Origin: Bacteroidetes bacterium UBA6491
GTDB lineage: Bacteria; Bacteroidota; Bacteroidia; NS11-12g; UBA9320
DNA: 12,859 bases
NCBI GenBank assembly: GCA_002436505.1
Contig: DJML01000106.1
Span: 1-12,859 of the forward strand
Direction of reading: 5' to 3'
The translations under genes and the position numbers were made by a program. Positions 7,793-12,859 of this stretch are shown here, piece by piece. Position 1 is the first letter of the stretch. Each line of letters opens with the position of its first letter. The notes beneath the pieces are model-generated. The model saw only the letters and a list, made by a program, of their open reading frames with translations. It made no database searches and was not told where the DNA came from.

Positions 7793-9355
7793 ATGCCGGA
7801 TACAACAGATCAAAAAAACAGGAACCGCGTCTATTACCAACCGCTGGTTTATGCGTTGCTGGTTGCAGCCGGTGTATGGATCGGAAGTACTTTCCTGTAT
7901 CATGGGGGGTCTGTAACATCATCCGGTAGCAGGGTGGCTCAGCTTATCGAGATCATTGAGAGCCAGTACGTGGACTCTATTGATAAGCACGCTGTCGAAG
8001 ATGATGCCATTGTTAAGATCCTCAGTCAGCTGGATCCTCATTCATCTTTTATACCTTCTTCAGATGTAGAACGTGTCAACCAGGGATTAAGAGGGAGTTT
8101 TGTAGGCATTGGCATCGAATTTGAGGTCTACAGGGATACTGTACTTATATTGAGGGTCTTTGCAACCGGTCCTGCTGAAGAAGCAGGGATCAAAGTTGGG
8201 GATCGATTGCTTCGTTACGCTGAAGGCAAGGATACTGCATCTTACCAGACTTTGATCGGTATCCAATCCTCAGAGGTGATTGAAAGGCTAAAAGGAAAAG
8301 CAGGATCACCTTTAAAATTGCATGTATTCAGGAAATCGGACAGTACAGAACACCATATCGAGGTGCTAAGGGATAACATTGCCATTCCGTCAATAACGTC
8401 TTCGTTCATGCTCGAGCCTGGTATTGGATATGTCCGCATAGAAAGATTCAGCGAACCGACGCACAAGGAATTTCTTTCAGCGATAACGAGACTCAAAGGC
8501 AAGGGTTCCCTTGAAAAACTTATAATTGATCTGCGGTCCAACCCGGGGGGATATCTGCATACCGCTATTAGTTTGCTTGATGAATTCTTTGATAATGAAG
8601 AATTACTGGCATACACCAGAGGAAAAGGCAGGTATAAGAAGGAGTACAAAGCGACCAAAGGAGGGGTATGTACCAAAATGGGCCTTGTGGTGCTTGTAAA
8701 TGGATATTCAGCGTCAGCGAGTGAGATATTCAGTGGAGCAATTCAGGACCATGACCGTGGGTTGGTCGTTGGAATGCGTACTTACGGCAAAGGATTGGTC
8801 CAGGAAACATTCAGGCTGGCTGACGGAGCGCAATTACGGCTTACCGTTTCAAGGTATTATGTTCCTTCAGGGAGGTCGATCCAGAAACCATATGACACCG
8901 ACCTCGAAACGTATCATACAGAAGTGATGCGCCGGAGGGATTCGACCTTAACGGAAGTAGATTCATCGATCATATTCAGAACAAAAGGAGGAAGGATCGT
9001 TTTTGGGGGGGGCGGAATTCAACCGGATATAGCTGCTATGGATCGACCGGATACAATATTTAAAGCGGAGGAATATAGTTTGGTCAGAAAATTCCTGACT
9101 GAATTCAGTGATCAGAATTTTGCTTTGATCACCTCCTTTCAATCCGCTGACAGTATGGAATTTTCCCAAACACTTGATTCATTAATGCGGTCAAAAGTGC
9201 CAGTGAAGGTTACCAATGATCAATTGAATTATCTTAAAGAGGAACTATCGGGAAGGTTCTACGGCCAGCAGGCTACCCGTCAGACTTTTTCCAAATACGA
9301 TGCAATCCTGCAGGCGGGTTTGAAAGCCCTTCATCAAGAAGATCCGGTTAATTAG
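7793..9355 (+). CDS. S41-family C-terminal processing protease, membrane-anchored
   Basis: A 520-residue serine protease of the CtpA/Tsp/Prc type. One N-terminal membrane segment (about 17-36) anchors it with the body in the periplasm. A short helical domain (46-98) includes the family motif LDPHSSF. The PDZ domain covers about 99-190. The S41 core follows, with LIIDLRSNPGG (243-253), catalytic S308 in SASASE, D319, and lysine K333 in TYGKG. The S308-K333 spacing of 25 equals that of E. coli Tsp. GGGGIQPD follows near residue 405. Such enzymes trim or degrade envelope proteins from their C-termini; the substrate here is unknown. The ATG at 7793 is preceded by a G-run at only 1-2 bases distance, which is too close for a typical ribosome-binding site. 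It is the last gene of the plus-strand block and is followed by a terminator. Confidence 0.94.
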   Translation: MPDTTDQKNRNRVYYQPLVYALLVAAGVWIGSTFLYHGGSVTSSGSRVAQLIEIIESQYVDSIDKHAVEDDAIVKILSQLDPHSSFIPSSDVERVNQGLRGSFVGIGIEFEVYRDTVLILRVFATGPAEEAGIKVGDRLLRYAEGKDTASYQTLIGIQSSEVIERLKGKAGSPLKLHVFRKSDSTEHHIEVLRDNIAIPSITSSFMLEPGIGYVRIERFSEPTHKEFLSAITRLKGKGSLEKLIIDLRSNPGGYLHTAISLLDEFFDNEELLAYTRGKGRYKKEYKATKGGVCTKMGLVVLVNGYSASASEIFSGAIQDHDRGLVVGMRTYGKGLVQETFRLADGAQLRLTVSRYYVPSGRSIQKPYDTDLETYHTEVMRRRDSTLTEVDSSIIFRTKGGRIVFGGGGIQPDIAAMDRPDTIFKAEEYSLVRKFLTEFSDQNFALITSFQSADSMEFSQTLDSLMRSKVPVKVTNDQLNYLKEELSGRFYGQQATRQTFSKYDAILQAGLKALHQEDPVN

Positions 9356-9380
9356 CGCTAGATCCAGAAATTAAAGGGCA

Positions 9381-9418
9381 AAAAAAAAGGTGCCATAGGC
9401 ACCTTGATTTTTGATTTA
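9381..9418. terminator. Bidirectional intrinsic terminator
   Basis: The stem AAGGTGCC/GGCACCTT (9387-9394 with 9398-9405) has an ATA loop. On the plus strand it is followed by a T-rich run (9404-9417), ending the protease transcript. On the minus strand the A-run at 9380-9388 becomes a U-tract, ending the small lipoprotein transcript. It sits between two convergent genes. Confidence 0.88.
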
Positions 9419-9428
9419 AACAAAGTTC

Positions 9429-9662
9429 TTACTCTGCTGTTTCTTCAGTAGCTGCTTCTTCAGTAGCTTCTTCAGTAGCTGCTTCTTCAGTAGCTTCCAT
9501 TTCAGTTTCTACCGCTTCTTCAGCAGCTTCCATTTCTTCAGCGTGAGTTTCTTCTGCTGATTGCTCAGTAGCTTCTCCTTCTCCTTCTCCATTGTCAGCA
9601 TTGTTACAAGCTGCAAATGCAAAGAAAGAGGCAATTGTCAATAGTGCGAAAATTCTTTTCAT
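9429..9662 (-). CDS. Small, highly acidic repeat-containing lipoprotein
   Basis: A 77-residue predicted lipoprotein. The signal sequence MKRIFALLTIASFFAFAAC has a lipobox-like AFAAC, with the lipidated cysteine at position 19. The mature 59 residues contain 23 Glu and 1 Asp, one His, and no Lys or Arg, and end in imperfect ATEEA repeats encoded by a 12-bp GCTTCTTCAGTA-type DNA repeat. The start at 9662 is preferred over an upstream in-frame ATG at 9779, because it gives a clean signal peptide and lies downstream of a near-consensus promoter. It should be attached to a periplasmic or outer-membrane leaflet after lipidation. No enzymatic domain is present and the function is unknown. Similar short Glu/Ala-rich lipoproteins are seen in Bacteroidota, but I cannot name a family. 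Confidence 0.82.
   Translation of the reverse strand: MKRIFALLTIASFFAFAACNNADNGEGEGEATEQSAEETHAEEMEAAEEAVETEMEATEEAATEEATEEAATEETAE
9433..9500 (-). repeat. Coding tandem repeat (ATEEA units)
   Basis: Imperfect units of about 12-15 bp based on GCTTCTTCAGTA occur in succession within the acidic lipoprotein gene and encode ATEEA-type residues. Nearly identical units make copy-number change by slippage plausible; this is an inference. Confidence 0.75.
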
Positions 9663-9701
9663 TACTTTATAAATATTAGGGTTCCTGATAAAATTTGCAG
9701 G

Positions 9702-9731
9702 CAAATATATGGGTTTAAAGGGTTTAAGCAA
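9702..9731 (-). promoter_or_regulatory. Near-consensus promoter for the small acidic lipoprotein
   Basis: On the minus strand, TTG (9731-9729), a 19-bp spacer and TATATTTG (9709-9702) match the Bacteroidota consensus exactly. The predicted start is about 9695-9698, giving a leader of about 35 nt. It lies immediately after the der stop at 9742, so the small gene can be expressed independently of der, and probably strongly. Confidence 0.8.
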
Positions 9732-9741
9732 CTTTTTAATG

Positions 9742-11046
9742 TTATTTTTTACGAAAAGAAATTTGAATAGGCACTCCACTGAAATTGTATTCTGCCCTTA
9801 TCTTGTTCTCCAAAAAGCGTTTGTAAGACTCTGTTACATACTGCGGTAGGTTGCAAAAAAATGCGAATATCACGGTGCGGGTTTTTATTTGAGTAACATA
9901 TTTGACTTTTATGTACTTGCCTTTTTTTGCAGCTGGAGGGTGATCATTTATTATTGGAAGAAGATATTCGTTCAGTTTTGAGGTAGAGATATGATTGGTG
10001 AGACTCTGATAAACTTCGTATGCTTTTTCTACAGCTTTGAAAACACGTTGTTTGGTCAGCGCTGAAATAAATAAAATAGGAACATCTGTGAAAGGTGAAA
10101 TTTTATTTTGTATTTCTTCCTCATACCCCTTTGTAGATGTATGGTCTTTTTCGACAAGATCCCATTTGTTTACCAGGATTAAAATTCCTTTGCCATTCTT
10201 TTGTGCAAGTCTGAATAAATTTACGTCCTGAGAACTCATTCCTCGTGTAGCATCGATCAGCAGGATCATGACATCGCAATCTTCGACAGCCCTGACCGAG
10301 CGCATAACGCTATAGAATTCAACGTTCTCCTTAACCTTGCTCTTTTTCCTTATTCCGGCAGTATCTACAAGTATGAATTCTTTTCCGAATGAATTATAAT
10401 GTGAATGAATGGTATCCCTTGTTGTGCCTGGGATGTCGGTAACAATGTTCCTTTCCTGGCCAAGCAATACGTTACATAGCGATGATTTTCCTGCATTTGG
10501 CCTTCCTACGATTGCAAATCTTGGTAAGTCGCTTTGTTCCTTTGCCGGATTTTTCGGCAGATTTTGGATAACTTCATCTAGAAAATCACCTGTACCACTC
10601 CCTGAAATAGAGGAGATCATGAAAAGGTTTTCAAATCCCAGTGAATAGAATTCGCCGGCTTCATATTGCCGTTGGTGGTTGTCTACTTTGTTTACAATGA
10701 CAATTACCGGCTTTTTCCCTCTTCTGAGGATCTTTGCAAAATCCATGTCGAGGTCAGTTACTCCTGTAGTCACGTCGACCATAAAAAGAAGAACATCAGC
10801 TTCTTCCATGGCAATTTCAACCTGATCACGTATCGATTTCTCAAAGACATCGGCGGAATGAGCAACGTAGCCACCTGTATCAATAACAGTGAATTCATTG
10901 TCCAGCCATTCGGCGTTTCCGTAGTGACGATCTCTTGTTACTCCGGATACGTCGTCCACGATCGCCTTTCGTCCACCGACAAGTCGATTAAATAAAGTGG
11001 ATTTGCCCACATTTGGTCTACCTACAATTGCTACGATCCCAGACAT
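9742..11046 (-). CDS. der: Ribosome-assembly GTPase Der (EngA)
   Basis: A 434-residue protein with two consecutive GTPase domains, the signature of Der, which acts in maturation of the 50S ribosomal subunit. The first G domain has GRPNVGKS (9-16), DTGG (56-59) and NKVD (119-122). The second has GRPNAGKS (181-188), DTAG (228-231) and NKWD (293-296). A C-terminal KH-like domain spans about 345-434 and ends in a basic tail. The ATG at 11046 is chosen because MSGIVAIVGRPNVGKST matches the usual Der N-terminus. A longer reading from TTG at 11103 would add 19 residues and would overlap a likely promoter element. It lies 76 bp downstream of era in the same orientation. Length matches the family. Confidence 0.97.
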   Translation of the reverse strand: MSGIVAIVGRPNVGKSTLFNRLVGGRKAIVDDVSGVTRDRHYGNAEWLDNEFTVIDTGGYVAHSADVFEKSIRDQVEIAMEEADVLLFMVDVTTGVTDLDMDFAKILRRGKKPVIVIVNKVDNHQRQYEAGEFYSLGFENLFMISSISGSGTGDFLDEVIQNLPKNPAKEQSDLPRFAIVGRPNAGKSSLCNVLLGQERNIVTDIPGTTRDTIHSHYNSFGKEFILVDTAGIRKKSKVKENVEFYSVMRSVRAVEDCDVMILLIDATRGMSSQDVNLFRLAQKNGKGILILVNKWDLVEKDHTSTKGYEEEIQNKISPFTDVPILFISALTKQRVFKAVEKAYEVYQSLTNHISTSKLNEYLLPIINDHPPAAKKGKYIKVKYVTQIKTRTVIFAFFCNLPQYVTESYKRFLENKIRAEYNFSGVPIQISFRKK

Positions 11047-11090
11047 TGAACTTTGATCAGATAATATTTTGTTGCGAAAAAATAAAGGTG

Positions 11091-11098
11091 CAAAGGTA
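11091..11098 (-). promoter_or_regulatory. Possible -7 promoter element for der
   Basis: TACCTTTG on the minus strand fits the TAnnTTTG element and would place transcription start about 40 nt before the der ATG. No good TTG is found at the right distance upstream, so it is partial support only. Beside it is an odd palindrome CGCAATTTGCG (11099-11109). Confidence 0.45.
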
Positions 11099-11122
11099 CG
11101 CAATTTGCGCCTTATTTATGGG

Positions 11123-12004
11123 TCAGTGCAGATAACCCATGTTTTTTAATTGCTGTTCGTTTTTACGCCAGTTCTCGCGAACCTTTACGAACAACTCAAG
11201 GAACACTTTTTTACCTAAGAAATTCTGCATTTCCTTTCTTGCAAAAGTCGCAGTTCTTTTAAGTGCAGAACCTTCTTTGCCGATTAGTATCCCTTTTTGT
11301 GATTTTCTTTCTACATAGATCGTGGCATGGATTCGGATCAAGTGTTCTTCCTCTTTAAAATTGTCAACGATCACCTCGACGGCATAAGGAATTTCTTTTT
11401 TATACTGTAACAGTATCTGTTCCCTTATGATCTCTGAAATAAAAAACCGTTCGGGCCTGTCTGTCAGCTGATCTTCGGGGAAGTAAAAAGGATGTTCAGG
11501 GCTCAGGTCATAGATCAATTGCTTTACACCGTCAAAATTGAATTTGTGCAATGCGGAAACGGGTACAATTGCATAAAAAAGACCAGACTCTTTAAAGGAC
11601 CTGATCTGATTGTCAATCTGATCCTGGGTCGCAAGATCCATTTTATTCAGAAGAAGAATGACGGGAACAGATAAGTTGTCAAGCAGATCCTTTATCATGT
11701 CAGGTATCGCCTCCGTTGTGCAATCATGGATCAAAAGGACCACATCTGCATCCACCAGACTTTCCAGAACGCTCTTCATCATTGATTCTTGCAAAGGGTA
11801 TTTAGGATCGAGAACACCGGGAGTGTCTGAGAATACCATTTGGCAATTTTTGTGATGAAGGATGCCCATGATCCGGTGACGGGTTGTCTGGATCTTTGGT
11901 GTCGTTATTGCAAGTTTCATGCCTAGCAAACCGTTCATTAACGTGGATTTGCCTGCATTTGGCATGCCAATAATTGAAATAAAAGCTGCTTTTTGTTCAG
12001 TCAT
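11123..12004 (-). CDS. era: GTPase Era
   Basis: A 293-residue GTPase with a C-terminal RNA-binding KH domain that binds 16S rRNA in 30S subunit assembly. G motifs are GMPNAGKS (13-20), the switch region PKIQTTRHRI (36-45), DTPG (60-63), NKMD (120-123) and the G5 SAL (150-152). The KH domain spans about 200-280, with ERKSQKGILIGKEGSALK (232-249), the region that contacts rRNA. Length and motif order are typical of bacterial Era. The ATG at 12004 directly precedes the first strand of the G domain. A TACCTTTG element ends only 8 bp upstream of the ATG, so the transcript may be nearly leaderless. It is followed by der. Confidence 0.97.
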   Translation of the reverse strand: MTEQKAAFISIIGMPNAGKSTLMNGLLGMKLAITTPKIQTTRHRIMGILHHKNCQMVFSDTPGVLDPKYPLQESMMKSVLESLVDADVVLLIHDCTTEAIPDMIKDLLDNLSVPVILLLNKMDLATQDQIDNQIRSFKESGLFYAIVPVSALHKFNFDGVKQLIYDLSPEHPFYFPEDQLTDRPERFFISEIIREQILLQYKKEIPYAVEVIVDNFKEEEHLIRIHATIYVERKSQKGILIGKEGSALKRTATFARKEMQNFLGKKVFLELFVKVRENWRKNEQQLKNMGYLH

Positions 12005-12012
12005 CGGAAACG

Positions 12013-12020
12013 CAAAGGTA
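12013..12020 (-). promoter_or_regulatory. -7 promoter element placed almost at the era start
   Basis: TACCTTTG (minus strand) matches TAnnTTTG. Its last base is 8 bp before the era ATG, so the predicted transcription start falls about 2-5 nt before the start codon. No CAA (TTG on the minus strand) is found at the normal spacing; the nearest, at 12049-12051, is too far. Confidence 0.5.
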
Positions 12021-12067
12021 AATAAATGAATCGTCTTAGATCACATATCAATTAAGGACCAATTGAC

Positions 12068-12107
12068 AAAAAAAATGCCACTGATACGAAGATGTAGCAG
12101 TGGCATT
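12068..12107 (-). terminator. Intrinsic terminator after the lipocalin-like gene
   Basis: A perfect 10-bp stem AATGCCACTG/CAGTGGCATT (12074-12083 with 12098-12107) has a 14-nt loop, followed on the minus strand by eight U residues (A-run 12068-12075). It separates the lipocalin-like gene from era. Confidence 0.9.
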
Positions 12108-12126
12108 GTATGAGGGAGTTCCCTGA

Positions 12127-12591
12127 TTATTGTTTCTTGTATTTGATCGTATAAGTATAATTGGTCATAAGATCTTCATCATACCAAGTTTCGCTAAGGA
12201 TAAGATCTGTATTGTTATATGTTTGTACTGTAGTTGTGTCGCCATCGATGATCATGGTTTTTCCATCAGCACTTAGACTCCATGTTCCTTGGTCGTAAAG
12301 ATCAGGATCCGATGGGTCACATTTTGATGCCCCTTCAACGATGTTGTACTGGTTGTTTGCCAAGAATTTGAAGATATTATCTTTTTCACACGGATCCATA
12401 AGATCTGTAAAATCAGATACTATAACTCCGAAAATATCTATTGGTGGGTTAATAAGTGCTGCCGTAAGAATCCAAGAAGTCCCTTCAAGAGAATTTCCTG
12501 CAGCTTTCTTTGGATTCGGGCTGTCATCATCCTTACAAGAGTATACGAATACTGTGAGGAGAATCATTGAGGCAAGAGCGATTTTTTTCAT
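12127..12591 (-). CDS. Lipocalin-like lipoprotein
   Basis: A 154-residue predicted lipoprotein. The N-terminus MKKIALASMILLTVFVYSC is a lipoprotein signal with the lipobox cysteine at position 19, followed by a KDDDSPNP linker. The body resembles Bacteroidota lipocalin-like domain proteins: an opening LEGTSWILTAALI strand, a middle CEKDNIFKFLANNQYNI, then GTWSLSADGKTMIIDGD and a terminal TYTIKYKKQ strand. Two cysteines in the body (in DPCEKD and SKCDPS) could form a disulfide, as is common in this group. The ligand and role are unknown. It has its own terminator. A weak promoter-like TTACTTTG at 12622-12615 lies upstream, with TT replacing the TA. Confident as a lipoprotein gene; the lipocalin assignment is by pattern resemblance. 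Confidence 0.85.
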   Translation of the reverse strand: MKKIALASMILLTVFVYSCKDDDSPNPKKAAGNSLEGTSWILTAALINPPIDIFGVIVSDFTDLMDPCEKDNIFKFLANNQYNIVEGASKCDPSDPDLYDQGTWSLSADGKTMIIDGDTTTVQTYNNTDLILSETWYDEDLMTNYTYTIKYKKQ

Positions 12592-12659
12592 ATTTTTTGT
12601 AAAATAGTTTCTAACAAAGTAAATCGAAAATAATGGAATTTTTTTCCATGACTTAAAAT

Positions 12660-12692
12660 AAAAAAAGCGTACCGAATGATCGGTACGCTTTT
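12660..12692. terminator. Terminator hairpin, copy 1 of a repeated unit
   Basis: The stem AAGCGTACCGA/TCGGTACGCTT (11 bp, 12665-12675 with 12680-12690) has an ATGA loop. The A-run 12660-12666 gives a U-tract on the minus strand, and TT follows on the plus strand. It best serves a minus-strand transcript coming from the right edge of the window, and it lies 68 bp upstream of the lipocalin-like start. Confidence 0.88.
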
Positions 12693-12837
12693 GTCGTTGT
12701 TGCGGGAGTAGGATTGCCTCCTTGCAGTCGGCCGTCCCTGAGGGGGTGAATTACCCAACTCCAAAAGCCCGACTGGGTCGTTCTTTTTTACATGTCCCTT
12801 CTCACTGCTCATGCGAGCATGGCATGAGCAGTGACAT
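12693..12837 (-). other. Structured non-coding tract with tRNA-3'-end-like sequence
   Basis: No convincing gene lies here. The tract holds a perfect 13-bp hairpin with a 7-nt loop (12802-12814 with 12822-12834). It also holds a 7-bp long-range stem CAGTCGG/CCGACTG (12725-12731 with 12769-12775) that encloses a GGGT/ACCC hairpin. On the minus strand, AATCCTACTCCCGCA (12715-12701) looks like the T-arm/acceptor end of a tRNA directly upstream of the terminator. No T-loop TTCRA motif or full cloverleaf can be made, so a tRNA is not called. Confidence 0.5.
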
Positions 12838-12859
12838 AAAAAAAGCGTACCGAATGATC
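12838..12859. repeat. Copy 2 of the same terminator hairpin, cut by the window edge
   Basis: The final 22 bases, seven A then GCGTACCGAATGATC, are identical to 12660-12681, so the unit is repeated at a distance of 178 bp. The right half of the hairpin lies beyond the window. Confidence 0.85.

Noticed and set aside
8242..8676. A 144-codon minus-strand open frame opposite the S41 protease
   Set aside because: Antisense to the PDZ/catalytic region of a well-supported protease, with Ser/Pro-rich composition and no motif.
9663..9779. N-terminal extension of the small acidic lipoprotein to 9779
   Set aside because: It would bury the lipoprotein signal sequence, overlap the der 3' end and begin upstream of the gene's own promoter.
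11047..11103. Der start extended upstream to TTG
   Set aside because: The added 19 residues are not typical of Der and overlap a promoter-like TACCTTTG; the ATG at 11046 fits the family N-terminus.
11099..11109. Palindrome CGCAATTTGCG between era and der as an operator
   Set aside because: A single short palindrome with no second copy in the window; chance is a sufficient explanation.
12700..12786. Possible tRNA gene on the minus strand
   Set aside because: Only the 3' acceptor/T-arm side resembles a tRNA; the TTCRA T-loop, anticodon arm and 5' acceptor strand cannot be assembled into a cloverleaf.
12588..12812. A 74-codon minus-strand open frame across the terminator repeat
   Set aside because: It reads through the terminator hairpin and structured tract, has no domain or signal features, and its sequence is explained by the non-coding elements.

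Overview
The window reads as ordinary chromosome from a member of the Bacteroidota, possibly Saprospiria-like. Supporting signs are several promoters of the TTG-N18/19-TAnnTTTG type, almost no Shine-Dalgarno sequences, lipoprotein-rich gene content, a CarboxypepD_reg-like/TonB-dependent receptor, an SDR-type threonine dehydrogenase of the kind known from Flavobacterium, and the Bacteroidota-type form of several core proteins. I see no insertion sequence, phage gene, CRISPR array, toxin-antitoxin pair or defence gene.

Layout. 1-249 (+) is the 3' end of a gene cut by the window edge. 332-2809 (-) is a TonB-dependent outer-membrane receptor whose leader (about 2861-2955) is a clear TPP riboswitch with its own promoter, so it is most likely a thiamin or thiamin-precursor transporter. 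2976-5060 (-) is a two-gene unit: a GT4 glycosyltransferase followed by an SDR-family L-threonine 3-dehydrogenase. 5323-9355 (+) holds anmK (anhydro-MurNAc kinase), a Glu/Leu/Phe/Val dehydrogenase and a membrane-anchored S41 C-terminal processing protease; a strong promoter precedes anmK and a bidirectional terminator follows the protease. 9429-12591 (-) holds four genes: a lipocalin-like lipoprotein with its own terminator, then era and der (ribosome-assembly GTPases), then a tiny, extremely acidic repeat-bearing lipoprotein with its own near-consensus promoter. 12660-12859 is a structured non-coding tract with two copies of one terminator hairpin 178 bp apart (the second cut by the window edge) and tRNA-3'-end-like sequence between them.

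How the genes work together. Most are housekeeping: cell-wall recycling (anmK), amino-acid catabolism (threonine and glutamate/leucine-type dehydrogenases), envelope proteolysis and ribosome biogenesis. The most informative regulatory story is the TPP riboswitch upstream of the receptor. Its leader contains a segment complementary to the 5' strand of the aptamer and a second hairpin close to the GTG start, which suggests a translational switch. A 19-nt degenerate copy of the 3' half of a TPP aptamer also lies on the minus strand near 5163-5182. I did not find a convincing new multi-gene system; the best candidates for something undescribed are the repeated structured tract at the right edge and the small acidic lipoprotein.
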